A stretch of DNA of 64,000 bases from Rhizobium redzepovicii. Its GTDB lineage: Bacteria; Pseudomonadota; Alphaproteobacteria; Rhizobiales; Rhizobiaceae. Within the stretch, counting starts at the first letter, position 1, and the number at the start of each line of letters is the position of its first letter. The notes below the pieces were generated by a model, which saw nothing but the letters and a program-made list of their open reading frames with translations, ran no database searches and was not told the DNA's origin. The stretch lies in contig NZ_JAILYH010000010.1 in NCBI RefSeq assembly GCF_019793435.1, positions 62,001 through 126,000 of the forward strand. The letters run 5' to 3'. Below are positions 16,247 through 25,385 of the stretch, piece by piece. A program made the position numbers and the translations under genes.

Positions 16247-17734
16247 ATGTCGCTCACGTCCGCACTTAATACCGCGCAGGGAATATTCAACAATACCGGC
16301 ACGCAGAGCAGTGTCGTATCGAACAATATTTCGAATGCCGGCAACAAGGATTACGTGCGCCGGCAGGCGATGCTCACCACGTCCCTGAACGGCGCGCAGG
16401 TCGTCAAGATCGACCGGGCGCAGGAAGATGCGCTGCTGCGCCAATATCTGAAGTCGTCCTCCCAGGACAGCGCCCAGCAAACCCTGCTCAGCGGTCTCGA
16501 GGACCTCAAGTCGATCATGGGTGGCAACGACTACGAGACGTCGCCATCCACCTATCTCGGTGTTTTCCAGCAGAAACTTCAGGCCTTCCGCACGACGCCC
16601 GGCAGCACCGTCGCCGCCCAGGGCGCGATCACCGCCGCCCAGGACGTCGCCAACTCGCTGAACAATGCGTCGAGTTCCGTACAGGATGTCCGCGCCAGCG
16701 CCGACAAGCAGATCGCTACCGCGGTCGATACGCTGAATACGCTGCTCAGCCAGTTCGAGACCGCCAACAATGCGGTGAAGACCGCCACGGCCACGGGCGC
16801 GGATCCCTCCAGCGCTCTCGACGAACGCGAGAAGGCCCTCAAGCAGATTTCGCAGATCGTCGGCGTCAGCGCCACGACGCGCGACAACAACGACATGGTG
16901 CTGAGCACGTCTGACGGGACGATTCTCTTCGAGACGATCCCGCGCACGGTGACGTTCCAGGCGAAGGATGCCTACAATGCCACCATCGCCGGCAATTCGG
17001 TCTATATCGACGGTGTCGCGCTTCCGCGTGGCAGCGGATCGACGGCGACGGGGCAGGGAAGCCTTCAGTCGCTCCTGCAGGTCCGTGACGAGATCGCTCC
17101 CAACTTCCAGAAGCAGCTCGATGAAATCGCCCGCGGCCTGGTATCGCTCTTCAAGGAGCAGAGCACGTCGGGGACCCCGGCCTATGTGACAGGTCTCTTC
17201 ACCTGGAGCGGCGACACGGTCGAGGCCGGCAGCACCGCGGTTGCCGGTATGGCGTCGACCATCACCGTCAGCAGCACCGTCATCACCTCGCAGGGCGGCG
17301 ACCCGATGCGCCTGCGCGATGGCGGCGTCAACGCCGACGGCGTCGTCAACAATCCTACCCACCTCAGTGGTTATACGACGGACCTCGATAGTCTTTATAA
17401 TGCCTTGGGCTCCGATATCGATTTCGATCCGGCAACGGGGACGACGGCCGGATTCGACACCTCGACGGGCATCGATTCGAACGTCAGCATCATGGAATAC
17501 GCCACGAATTCCCTCGGTTGGCTCGAGCAGTATCGCAGCAATGCCACGACCGCGGCGGAAAACACCTCGGCGGCGCTGTCGCGCTCGGACGAAGCCTATT
17601 CCAACGAGACGGGTGTCAACCTCGACGAGGAACTGACGCTGCTCCTTGACATAGAGCAATCTTACAAGGCGGCGACCAAAATCCTGAACGCTGTCGACGA
17701 AATGTTGAAGTCATTGCTGGATATTGCGAGTTAA
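16247..17734 (+). CDS. flgK: Flagellar hook-associated protein 1, FlgK
   Basis: The 495-residue product is the first junction protein between hook and filament. N-terminal motif: SVVSNNISNAGNKDYVRRQA; C-terminal motif: NLDEELTLLLDIEQSYKAAT followed by a helix ending LLDIAS, as in FlgK. Length is somewhat shorter than the enteric protein (547), as usual in rhizobia. It precedes flgL by three bases, and both are presumably translated together. Confidence 0.94.
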   Translation: MSLTSALNTAQGIFNNTGTQSSVVSNNISNAGNKDYVRRQAMLTTSLNGAQVVKIDRAQEDALLRQYLKSSSQDSAQQTLLSGLEDLKSIMGGNDYETSPSTYLGVFQQKLQAFRTTPGSTVAAQGAITAAQDVANSLNNASSSVQDVRASADKQIATAVDTLNTLLSQFETANNAVKTATATGADPSSALDEREKALKQISQIVGVSATTRDNNDMVLSTSDGTILFETIPRTVTFQAKDAYNATIAGNSVYIDGVALPRGSGSTATGQGSLQSLLQVRDEIAPNFQKQLDEIARGLVSLFKEQSTSGTPAYVTGLFTWSGDTVEAGSTAVAGMASTITVSSTVITSQGGDPMRLRDGGVNADGVVNNPTHLSGYTTDLDSLYNALGSDIDFDPATGTTAGFDTSTGIDSNVSIMEYATNSLGWLEQYRSNATTAAENTSAALSRSDEAYSNETGVNLDEELTLLLDIEQSYKAATKILNAVDEMLKSLLDIAS

Positions 17735-17737
17735 GCC

Positions 17738-18784
17738 ATGAAGAGCTCATTTATTTCAAGTTCAGCCATTCAGAATGCGATGCGCTTGACCATTCGTCAG
17801 GGGCAGAACCAGATGACGAAGGCGACGATGGAGGCAACGACGGGTGTCTATGCCGACATCGGTGTCTCGCTCGGCGGCAACGCCGCCAGAAGCGTCGACT
17901 TCAGCCGCGAGGTCGACAGGATCGACACGATCAAATCGAGCAATTCGCTCGTCACCGCGCGCATGGAATCCTCGCAACTCGGCCTGTCCAAGATGAAGGA
18001 CGTCGGCGACGGTCTCGTTTCGAAGCTGACGGCGCTCCAGGGCAGCCACGATCCCGGCAGCATTACCGTCGCCATCCAGTCGGCGACCAGCGCGCTGTCC
18101 ACTATGATGGACACGGCCAATACCATGGTGAACGGCGAATACTTGTTCTCCGGCATCAACACCGATGTGCAGCCGCTGACTGACCAGACGACGGCGACGA
18201 GCGCGGATATCGTCACCGCGCTGAATACATATGCGACGGGCCTCGGCAAGGGCGTCAGCGATCTCACCGGCGACGAAATGGAGACCTTCATTACGACGAT
18301 GGTCGAGCCGATGTTCAGCGAGGCAAACTGGACCAATGCGACGACCGGCTGGTCGCAGGCATCGAGCCAGAACATGACGAGCCGCATCAGCAATTCGGAA
18401 GTCATCGAATCCTCGACCAACGCCAATTCCGAAGGCATGCGCTACATGGCGCTCGCCTCGGTGATGACCTCGGCGCTGCTTGGCCAGGACCTGAGCAGCG
18501 ACGCGATGAGCACGGTGTCGAAGCAGGCAATCAGCTACACGACGAAGGCGACCAGCGGCCTCGTGACGCAGGCAAGCCAGCTCGGTCTTTCCCAGGAGCG
18601 CGTCAAGAAGTCCAACGACGCCCTCGACGCCCAGTCGAACATCATCAAGAACAAGCTCGTCGACCTTCAGGGCGTCGATCCCTACGAGGCTTCGACCCTC
18701 GTCAAGACCTTGGAAACGCAGCTTGAAACGGCTTACACGATCGTCTCGAAGATCCAGCAGTTGAGTCTCGTAAACTACCTTTGA
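17738..18784 (+). CDS. flgL: Flagellar hook-associated protein 3, FlgL
   Basis: The 348-residue product is the second hook-filament junction protein. The N-terminal helix (SSAIQNAMRLTIRQGQNQMT) and the following block with VDFSREVDRI are typical of FlgL in alphaproteobacteria, and the C-terminus carries a flagellin-like helix (LETQLETAYTIVSKIQQLS). It starts three bases after flgK and lies 36 bases ahead of flaF. Confidence 0.92.
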   Translation: MKSSFISSSAIQNAMRLTIRQGQNQMTKATMEATTGVYADIGVSLGGNAARSVDFSREVDRIDTIKSSNSLVTARMESSQLGLSKMKDVGDGLVSKLTALQGSHDPGSITVAIQSATSALSTMMDTANTMVNGEYLFSGINTDVQPLTDQTTATSADIVTALNTYATGLGKGVSDLTGDEMETFITTMVEPMFSEANWTNATTGWSQASSQNMTSRISNSEVIESSTNANSEGMRYMALASVMTSALLGQDLSSDAMSTVSKQAISYTTKATSGLVTQASQLGLSQERVKKSNDALDAQSNIIKNKLVDLQGVDPYEASTLVKTLETQLETAYTIVSKIQQLSLVNYL

Positions 18785-18820
18785 TGAGCAAAGGCGCGCA
18801 AGACTAAGAAGGATGCATGA

Positions 18821-19168
18821 ATGTATCAGTTCTCTTATGCCGAAGTCATGCAGGACTCGGTGGCCGACGCGAAAGAGCGGGAATGGCAGGTTCTTGACCG
18901 GTCCATAGATCTGCTGTCGCTGGCGCGCGAAAAGGAAAAATACGGCCGGGAAGCCATCGAAGCCCTGTTTTATACGCGCAGGGTATGGATCAGCTTCATC
19001 GAGGATCTGAAGCATCCCGACAACCAGCTGGAGATCGAGCTCAGGGCCAACCTCATCTCGATCGCAATCTGGATTTTGAAGGAATGCGACAGGATCCGAA
19101 AACGTCTGTCGAATAACTACCAGGGCATCATCGACGTTACCACCATCATCAGGGATGGACTTAAATGA
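18821..19168 (+). CDS. flaF: Flagellin biosynthesis regulator FlaF
   Basis: The 115-residue helical protein (QFSYAEVMQDSVADAKEREW near the start) belongs to the alphaproteobacterial FlaF family. In Caulobacter FlaF is needed for flagellin synthesis and secretion and works in opposition to FlbT. The start follows GAAGGA by seven bases, and its stop overlaps the flbT start (ATGA at 19165). Pairing with flbT and the presence of structured flagellin leaders upstream in the window point to a shared role in flagellin expression. Confidence 0.92.
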   Translation: MYQFSYAEVMQDSVADAKEREWQVLDRSIDLLSLAREKEKYGREAIEALFYTRRVWISFIEDLKHPDNQLEIELRANLISIAIWILKECDRIRKRLSNNYQGIIDVTTIIRDGLK

Positions 19169-19614
19169 AAAGTACACTTCGCATTTCTCTGAAAGCCGGA
19201 GAAAGAATCTTCATCAACGGCGCCGTCCTGCGTGTCGACCGCAAGGTCGCGCTGGAATTCCTGAATGATGTGACGTTCCTTCTCGAAAACCACGTCCTCC
19301 AGCCCGAAGGCGCCACCACGCCCCTGCGTCAGCTGTATTTCATCGCACAGATGATCCTCATCAATCCCGAGGGCAAGGACCACTCGACGGCGATGTTCCG
19401 CAAGTCGATCACCATGCTGCTCAGCTGCTTCAAAAACGAGGAAATCCTCGCCGAACTGAAGCGCATCGATGCACTCGTCTCGACCGGCCGCGCTTTCGAT
19501 GCGCTGAAGGCGATCCGTGGCCTCTACGCGATCGAAGACAATATCCTCAACAACCACGAGATGCCGCCGACAATGGTCGAGCAGATTCGCAGGGAGATTG
19601 CACCATGGCGGTAG
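19165..19614 (+). CDS. flbT: Flagellin mRNA regulator FlbT
   Basis: The 149-residue product (MKSTLRISLKAGERIFINGA, followed by VLRVDRKVALEFLNDVTFLL) is a clear FlbT. In Caulobacter FlbT binds the 5' leader of flagellin mRNA and lowers its stability and translation until the hook is complete. It overlaps flaF by four bases and flgD by ten. The flaA, flaB and flaC leaders in this window have a conserved helix over the ribosome binding site, a reasonable FlbT target. Confidence 0.94.
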   Translation: MKSTLRISLKAGERIFINGAVLRVDRKVALEFLNDVTFLLENHVLQPEGATTPLRQLYFIAQMILINPEGKDHSTAMFRKSITMLLSCFKNEEILAELKRIDALVSTGRAFDALKAIRGLYAIEDNILNNHEMPPTMVEQIRREIAPWR

Positions 19615-20039
19615 ATGCGACATCAAGCGTCAGCACGACGAGTACGACGAGCTCGACCAGTTCGGCCCAGAGCAAGGCGACGCTGAACTACGACAATTTC
19701 CTTCAGCTGCTCATTGCGCAGATGAAGAACCAGGATCCGACCGATCCGGTCGATGCCAGCGAGCAGATGTCGCAGCTGGCAAGCTTCTCGCAGGTCGAGC
19801 AGACGATCCAGACCAACACCAAGCTGGATACGCTGCTGGCAAGCTCGAGCCTCACCCAGGCCAGCAGCTACGTCGGCAAATACATGGAAAGCGCAGACGG
19901 CACCGTCAAAGGCACCATCGAATCCGTCAAGGTTTATTCCGACGGCATCATTGCGACGACCACCGATGGCGGTAATATACTCGTCCAGGCGGGAATCACT
20001 GTTGCCGACAAGGCGCCGACCAGCGACAGCGATACCTGA
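19605..20039 (+). CDS. flgD: Flagellar hook cap (hook assembly) protein FlgD, short form
   Basis: The 144-residue product has a Ser/Thr-rich N-terminus and the conserved FlgD core (LNYDNFLQLLIAQMKNQDPT, then EQMSQLASFSQVEQTI). FlgD caps the growing hook. It is shorter than the enteric form (about 230 residues) and ends soon after a small beta segment (GTIESVKVYSDGIIATTTDG), so the full C-terminal Tudor/Fn3-like domains seem absent. Short FlgD is seen in other rhizobia, so this is not a truncation by frameshift. Overlaps flbT by ten bases. Confidence 0.9.
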   Translation: MAVDATSSVSTTSTTSSTSSAQSKATLNYDNFLQLLIAQMKNQDPTDPVDASEQMSQLASFSQVEQTIQTNTKLDTLLASSSLTQASSYVGKYMESADGTVKGTIESVKVYSDGIIATTTDGGNILVQAGITVADKAPTSDSDT

Positions 20040-20127
20040 TACCACGGCGCCGACGCGCCGAGGGACACCAATCAATAGCGGCCCGGCCACGGCGGGCTGC
20101 TTCGAGGCGATATGAGGTTGCCTTCAG

Positions 20128-20394
20128 ATGAATGAAGCTGATGCATTGGATCTGTTCCAGGCTGCGATCTGGACCGTCCTGATTGCCGCCGGTCCGGCCG
20201 TCATTGCTGCGATGGTCGTGGGTCTCGTCATCGCCCTGATCCAGGCCTTGACCCAGGTGCAGGAAGCGACGCTGACCTTCGTGCCGAAGATCGTCGCCGT
20301 GCTGATCACCGTCGGCGTCACAGCACCCTTCGTCGGCTCGCAGATCTCGATTTTCACCAATCTCGTCTTTTCGCGCATCCAGTCCGGTTTCTGA
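20128..20394 (+). CDS. fliQ: Flagellar type III export gate protein FliQ
   Basis: The 88-residue product has two membrane helices (about 15-40 and 50-75) and the conserved motif LIQALTQVQEATLTFVPKI found in FliQ/SctS. It forms part of the FliPQR export gate; FliP is encoded at the other end of the cluster. A GAGG lies ten bases before the ATG. Confidence 0.94.
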   Translation: MNEADALDLFQAAIWTVLIAAGPAVIAAMVVGLVIALIQALTQVQEATLTFVPKIVAVLITVGVTAPFVGSQISIFTNLVFSRIQSGF

Positions 20395-20482
20395 GCCACC
20401 TTCGCGCAAGCTTCGCCATTTAACTCTCGATCCGAATTGGGCGGACCGAGTCCGCCTCCTCTCATGAAGAGACGGAACTGTT

Positions 20483-22570
20483 ATGGCGCAACCACCTGCA
20501 CTCCCCCTTCCGAAAGTCGCCCCGAGCCTGCGCGATGTCGGTTTTGCCCTCGGCATCATCGGCATCATCTGCATTCTCTTCCTGCCGATCCCGCCATTCC
20601 TGATCGACATGGGGCTGGCCTTCTCGATCGCCTTCTCGGTGCTGATCCTGATGGTTGCGCTGTGGATCCAGAAACCGCTCGATTTTTCGTCTTTCCCGAC
20701 CATTCTGCTGATCGCGACGATGACCCGGCTGGCGCTGAACATCGCGACGACGCGCGTCATCCTGTCCCACGGCAATGAAGGCCATGACGCGGCCGGCGGC
20801 GTCATCGCCGGTTTCGCAAGCCTGGTGATGTCCGGCGACTTCGTCATCGGTCTGATCGTCTTCCTGATCCTCATCACCATCAACTTCATCGTCATCACCA
20901 AGGGCGCCACGCGTATCGCCGAAGTCGGCGCGCGCTTCACGCTGGATGCCATCCCCGGCAAGCAGATGTCGATCGACGCCGATCTTTCGGCCGGCATCAT
21001 CGATGAAAGGGAAGCCCAGCGCCGGCGCCGGGAACTCGAAGAGGAAAGCTCGTTCTTCGGTGCGATGGACGGTGCCTCGAAATTCGTGCGCGGCGATGCC
21101 GTCGCCGGCCTGATCATCACCGCCATCAACGTCTTCGGCGGCATCATCATCGGCTATTTCCGCCACGGCATGCCGATCGGCGAAGCAGCCGACGTCTTCG
21201 TCAAGCTCTCCGTCGGCGACGGCCTCGTCTCGCAGATGCCGGCCCTCATCGTCTCGCTCGCCGCCGGCCTTCTCGTCTCGCGCGGCGGCACGACCGGCTC
21301 CACCGACCAGGCGGTCGTCAACCAGTTGAGCGGTTACCCCCGCGCACTCTCGGTCTCGGCCGTGCTGATGTTCGTCCTGGCGCTGATGCCGGGACTGCCC
21401 TTCGTCCCCTTCGTGATCCTCGGCAGTCTTCTTGCCTTCGGCGCCTGGTTTATCCCGCGTCAGGTCGAGGCTGAAAACAAGCTTCGCCGCGAGCAGGAGG
21501 AAAAGAAGGTCGTCCAGAGCAAGGAGCTGGAAAAGGATTCGGTCAAGTCGGTGCTGCGGACCTCCGAGATCGAGCTTGCGCTCGGCAAGATGGTCTCGAC
21601 CCGCCTGCTCGGCGCCCACCAGGAACTCGCCTTCCGCGTCGGCAAGATGCGCAAGAAGTTCGCCACCCAATACGGTTTCGTCGTGCCCGAGATCAAGGTC
21701 ACCGACGACATTGCCATCGCCGAGAAGTCCTACCAGATCCGCATCCACGGCACGACGGTGGCCTCCAACCTGCTGCGCGTCGGCGAAGTCCTGGTCGTCA
21801 CCGGCGCCGGCCGCCGGCCGAGCATCCCCGGCGATGAAATCCGCGAACCCGCTTTCGGCATGCCGGCCGTCTCGATCCTCGAAAACTTTGCCGACGATCT
21901 GAAACGCGAGGGCTTCCAGCCGATCGACAACGTTTCCGTTGTGCTCACCCATATGAGCGAGGTCATCCGCAACAACCTGCCGCAGCTTCTGTCTTACAAG
22001 GACGTCAAGGTGCTGATCGACCGGCTCGACCCCGAATACAAGAAGCTCGCCGACGAGATCTGCTCGTCGCATATGTCCTATTCGGGCCTGCAGGCGGTGC
22101 TCAAGCTCCTGCTTGCCGAACGCGTCTCGATCCGCAACCTGCACCTCATTCTCGAAGCGGTGGCCGAACTCGCCCCGCATGTCAGGAAGACCGAGCAGAT
22201 CGTCGAGCATGTCCGCATCCGCATGGCCCAGCAGCTCTGCGGCGACCTTGCCGACAACGGCGTGCTGCGCGTCCTTAGGCTGGGCAGCAAATGGGATCTC
22301 GCTTTCCACCAGGCGCTGAAGCGCGACGCCAAGGGCGAGGTGATCGAATTCGACATCGATCCGCGTAACCTGGAAGAATTCAGCGAACAGGCCACCAAAG
22401 TTATCCGTGAGTTCATGGATCGCGGTCTGCCATTCGCACTTGTCACCTCGCCGGAAACACGCTCCTATGTGCGCATGATCATCGAACGCCTGTTCGCCAC
22501 GCTGCCGGTCCTGTCGCATGTCGAACTGGCCAAGGGCATCGAGATAAAGATTTTGGGCTCTATTTCATGA
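20483..22570 (+). CDS. flhA: Flagellar type III export apparatus protein FlhA
   Basis: The 695-residue product has about eight membrane helices in the first 330 residues, including the conserved TRIAEVGARFTLDAIPGKQM and the cytoplasmic FHIPEP-type loop (SIDADLSAGIIDEREAQRRR), followed by the soluble substrate-docking domain (about 350-695). FlhA couples the proton gradient to export of flagellar subunits and binds chaperone-substrate complexes. Length matches the family. The stop overlaps fliR by four bases. Confidence 0.97.
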   Translation: MAQPPALPLPKVAPSLRDVGFALGIIGIICILFLPIPPFLIDMGLAFSIAFSVLILMVALWIQKPLDFSSFPTILLIATMTRLALNIATTRVILSHGNEGHDAAGGVIAGFASLVMSGDFVIGLIVFLILITINFIVITKGATRIAEVGARFTLDAIPGKQMSIDADLSAGIIDEREAQRRRRELEEESSFFGAMDGASKFVRGDAVAGLIITAINVFGGIIIGYFRHGMPIGEAADVFVKLSVGDGLVSQMPALIVSLAAGLLVSRGGTTGSTDQAVVNQLSGYPRALSVSAVLMFVLALMPGLPFVPFVILGSLLAFGAWFIPRQVEAENKLRREQEEKKVVQSKELEKDSVKSVLRTSEIELALGKMVSTRLLGAHQELAFRVGKMRKKFATQYGFVVPEIKVTDDIAIAEKSYQIRIHGTTVASNLLRVGEVLVVTGAGRRPSIPGDEIREPAFGMPAVSILENFADDLKREGFQPIDNVSVVLTHMSEVIRNNLPQLLSYKDVKVLIDRLDPEYKKLADEICSSHMSYSGLQAVLKLLLAERVSIRNLHLILEAVAELAPHVRKTEQIVEHVRIRMAQQLCGDLADNGVLRVLRLGSKWDLAFHQALKRDAKGEVIEFDIDPRNLEEFSEQATKVIREFMDRGLPFALVTSPETRSYVRMIIERLFATLPVLSHVELAKGIEIKILGSIS

Positions 22571-23319
22571 TAACAGACCCGCAAGGGACCGTTCTCGCAC
22601 TGTTTCTGGTTTTCTGCCGGATCGGTGGCTGTGTGCTGGCTCTTCCGGGTTTTTCCTCGGCGCGCGTGCCCGAACAGCTGCGCGTCTTCATCGCCGTCGC
22701 GCTGTCGATCGCCGTCATGCCGCTGCTGTGGGACACGGTCTATCCGGCCGTCCACACCGGTTCCGGAACCTATATCGGCCTGATCGTCAGCGAATCGCTG
22801 ATCGGCGTGATGTACGGCATGCTGGCGCGGATCTACACGCTCGGCATGCAGTTCGCCGCGACGATCATTGCCACCATGGTTGGTTATACCCAGCCGGGCT
22901 CGGCCGATATCATCGAAGACACGCCGGAGAGCAGCCTTTCCGGCTTCATCACCTTTGCCGGCATCATGATCCTGTTCATCATGGACTTCCATCACATCGT
23001 CTTTCGGGCGCTGATCGATTCCTACACGACCATGCCTTTCGGCGGCCTGATGCAGATGCGGGCGACGCTGATCTCCTTTAGCGACACGCTGGAGCAGACC
23101 ACCTACATCATGCTGCGGCTGTCGAGCCCCTTTCTGATCTACGGCCTGATCTTCAACGTCTCGATCGGCTTCATCAACAAGTTGGCGCCGCAGATCCCGG
23201 TCTACTTCATCTCGACGCCCTATCTGCTGATGGGCGGGCTCTTCCTGATCTACTTCTCGATTGCGGCCTTGGTCAGCCAGTTCGGCCAGTCCTTCGGCTC
23301 GATCTATATCGGGCGATGA
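22567..23319 (+). CDS. fliR: Flagellar type III export gate protein FliR
   Basis: The 250-residue product is very hydrophobic, with about six membrane helices and typical FliR segments (LALFLVFCRIGGCVLALPGF at the N-terminus; FNVSIGFINKLAPQIPVYFI near residue 200). It completes the FliPQR gate. The ATG overlaps the flhA stop (ATGA at 22567), which indicates translational coupling. Confidence 0.95.
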   Translation: MITDPQGTVLALFLVFCRIGGCVLALPGFSSARVPEQLRVFIAVALSIAVMPLLWDTVYPAVHTGSGTYIGLIVSESLIGVMYGMLARIYTLGMQFAATIIATMVGYTQPGSADIIEDTPESSLSGFITFAGIMILFIMDFHHIVFRALIDSYTTMPFGGLMQMRATLISFSDTLEQTTYIMLRLSSPFLIYGLIFNVSIGFINKLAPQIPVYFISTPYLLMGGLFLIYFSIAALVSQFGQSFGSIYIGR

Positions 23320-23323
23320 GGCG

Positions 23324-23737
23324 ATGATCGATAAGAACCGCTCCCAGAAGCTTAAGCGACTGCTCTCGGTGCAAAGGCATATCGAAAGGATGGCCGAGAA
23401 CGATCTGGCCGAAACCAGCCGCCAGCGCGTCGAGGTCAATGCGGCGATGGATGACGTGATCCTCGCACTCGGCTCGATGGACCCCGTCCACCATGCCTTT
23501 TCGCAGAATTACGCCGACCGATTCGGCAGGCTTTCGATCAAGGACCTGCAGCTGACCGGCATGCAGGAGGTTCACGAAATGCGGCTGGCGCGTGAGCGCG
23601 CCAAGGGCGACCGTTTCGAAGAAGGCATGAAAGAAGCCCTCGAGGCCGAGCGCCGCGAGGCCGACGACAATGCCGTCTACGATGTCATCGATCAGCAATT
23701 CGCAACGCCAGCCTCCAGCAAGCTTCGAAACCCATAG
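23324..23737 (+). CDS. Uncharacterised flagellar-cluster coiled-coil protein (FliJ-like?)
   Basis: The 137-residue, highly charged product is predicted to be almost all helix (KLKRLLSVQRHIERMAENDL ... MRLARERAKGDRFEEGMKEA). Its size and coiled-coil nature recall FliJ/YscO, the stalk of the export ATPase, but I cannot confirm this from sequence alone. The start at 23324 is four bases after the fliR stop (an earlier codon in the same frame, at 23261, lies inside fliR). It is placed between fliR and flgJ in the same series. Confidence 0.7.
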   Translation: MIDKNRSQKLKRLLSVQRHIERMAENDLAETSRQRVEVNAAMDDVILALGSMDPVHHAFSQNYADRFGRLSIKDLQLTGMQEVHEMRLARERAKGDRFEEGMKEALEAERREADDNAVYDVIDQQFATPASSKLRNP

Positions 23738-23768
23738 TCGTTACGATCTTAAATTAGAGGATTGTAAC

Positions 23769-24332
23769 GTGGCTATTTCGCCTCCCAGTGATCTGGTCCT
23801 GGACGTTGTCAAAGCTGCCGACCCCATGGAGGTTCAGGCGGCCCAGGAAAAATTGAAGGCAAATCGTGCGGCCTTTGCCGCAACGAGCCTCGCCGAAAAT
23901 GGCAAGGGCTTCTCCAATACGGTCGACGTCCTCGACCATATCAGCCAGAAAAGCGGCCTTAACAACATCCAGAACCGCACGAAGGCCGAGGAAGTGCCGG
24001 AAAGCTACCGGAAATTCGAGGCCATGGTGCTGCAGAATTTCGTCAAGTCCATGCTGCCGAGCGAAAGCGAAGACGTCTACGGCAAGGGCGCGACCGGCGA
24101 TATCTGGAAGGGCATGATGGCCGAACAGCTCGGCAACACCATGGCCAAGGGCGACGGCATCGGCATCGCCAAGCAGATGTACGCCGAGCAGCTGCGCCGA
24201 CAGGAAGGCAAGATCGTCAATGCCTCGACCGATAACGATGACCGCAACACTGCGCTCAGCATGATCGACGACTTCCAGCGCAAGACATTCGGCACGCCCA
24301 CCGCTGAAGCCAAGACCGACAGAACAGGATGA
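23769..24332 (+). CDS. flgJ: Rod-binding protein FlgJ, single-domain form (CheL-like)
   Basis: The 187-residue product matches the N-terminal rod-binding domain of FlgJ: YRKFEAMVLQNFVKSMLPSE and GATGDIWKGMMAEQLGNTMA at about residues 80-130. No muramidase domain follows, unlike enteric FlgJ. Similar single-domain proteins are called CheL in Caulobacter. A GTG start at 23769 is chosen because AGAGG lies eight bases ahead; the frame opens earlier at 23670 within the previous gene. The peptidoglycan-cleaving function is probably supplied by the transglycosylase at 13251-13829. Confidence 0.87.
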   Translation: MAISPPSDLVLDVVKAADPMEVQAAQEKLKANRAAFAATSLAENGKGFSNTVDVLDHISQKSGLNNIQNRTKAEEVPESYRKFEAMVLQNFVKSMLPSESEDVYGKGATGDIWKGMMAEQLGNTMAKGDGIGIAKQMYAEQLRRQEGKIVNASTDNDDRNTALSMIDDFQRKTFGTPTAEAKTDRTG

Positions 24333-24456
24333 TTTGGGGCCCGTTGGCCTAAAACCTGAATCTTGTTCTCAATGAAATAGTTAGAGCGTGATGTCGCGCG
24401 AAATCCGCGCACAGTTTTCGGCATGGCGCTCCAAGCGACGCATAATCGAGGGTACA

Positions 24457-24822
24457 ATGGAAATAGTTTCGAACGAATACAGAATCAAATCCGTTCTCGG
24501 ACGCCTCGAAATGATCATCGACAATGAGAACACCCGGATCGGCAGCGATCCGCAGTTCGATCTCAAGGTCTCCAATGCGCATAAAAGCCGCTGCCTCTAT
24601 GAGCTGTCGATGCTTTTCCGCGACACCGATCCGGCCGAGCTTGCCGCTGCCCATCTCGATCAGTTGCACGGGCTGAAGAAGAAGCTGGTTCTCAACGCCC
24701 GTCGGGTCGAGGCGCATCTCGAAGCGGTTCGCGCTGTCGCCGATCTGCTGAAGAACGCCGTTCAGGACGCCGATGCCGACGGGACCTATTCCCAGGAACA
24801 ATTTGCCGCGCGTGGAAACTGA
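24457..24822 (+). CDS. Small flagellar-cluster protein, FlgN-like chaperone candidate
   Basis: The 121-residue product is soluble and helical, starting MEIVSNEYRIKSVLGRLEMI and ending with LKNAVQDADADGTYSQEQF. Its size, acidic character and position resemble an export chaperone for hook-associated proteins (FlgN type), but this is inference from length and context. The start at 24457 has GAGGG four bases ahead; the frame is open from 24388. Its TGA overlaps the next start (ATGA at 24819/24822 region), so both genes are coupled. Confidence 0.68.
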   Translation: MEIVSNEYRIKSVLGRLEMIIDNENTRIGSDPQFDLKVSNAHKSRCLYELSMLFRDTDPAELAAAHLDQLHGLKKKLVLNARRVEAHLEAVRAVADLLKNAVQDADADGTYSQEQFAARGN

Positions 24823-25361
24823 TGATCAAGCTCGTCCTCACCGGTGTCTGGGTTTGCGCCATCACCTTGGCATCGGTCTATTTCTCCGTGTACCTGGCGA
24901 CCGCGCCGGCGCCCGCGGCAACGGATTCCAAACAGAGCGCGCTTGAACTGGTGAAGGGTGAAACCATCACGGTCCCCATCATCGGCAATGGTGCGATCAC
25001 CGGCTACTTCCTCGGCCGCGTTTCCTTCATGATGAACAAGGAGATGCTGAAAGACGTGACGCTGCCGCTGGCCGAAATGACCACCGACCAGCTTTTCAGC
25101 CTGCTCGTCGGCAACAAGATGGTCGATATCGCCCACATCAAATCCTTCGATCCGAAGGCCTTCCGCGAAGAGATCAAGAAGGGCATGAACGAGCGCCTCG
25201 GCGGCGAATATGTCGCCGAGGTCATGCTGGAGCAGCTCGACTATCTCTCCAAGGAAGATGTCAAGGAAAGCTCGGCCGGGGCGCCGAAGAAGGTGGGCAC
25301 ACCCGTCAAGATCGTCGAGACCGCACCGGCCGGTGAAGCGCCGGCGCCAGCCGCTCACTAA
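24822..25361 (+). CDS. Membrane-anchored periplasmic protein at the end of the flagellar operon
   Basis: The 179-residue product has one N-terminal membrane helix (about 4-27, LVLTGVWVCAITLASVYFSV) and a periplasmic domain, then a Pro/Ala-rich tail (TAPAGEAPAPAAH). The layout resembles FliL, though no clear sequence motif was recognised. It is coupled to the preceding small gene and is the last gene before the terminator at 25386, so a motility role is likely but unproven. Confidence 0.72.
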   Translation: MIKLVLTGVWVCAITLASVYFSVYLATAPAPAATDSKQSALELVKGETITVPIIGNGAITGYFLGRVSFMMNKEMLKDVTLPLAEMTTDQLFSLLVGNKMVDIAHIKSFDPKAFREEIKKGMNERLGGEYVAEVMLEQLDYLSKEDVKESSAGAPKKVGTPVKIVETAPAGEAPAPAAH

Positions 25362-25385
25362 GCACGACAATGATATCGACGAACA

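Noticed and set aside
16217..17659. Open frame of 480 codons opposite flgK
   Set aside because: Low-complexity Arg/Gly/Val-rich product without motifs, fully inside a convincing flgK gene.
20462..22519. Open frame of 685 codons on the reverse strand opposite flhA
   Set aside because: It mirrors flhA codon for codon, its product is a His/Asp/Gly/Arg-rich mixture with no domain motifs, and FlhA on the forward strand is unmistakable. GC-rich codon positions create such antisense frames.
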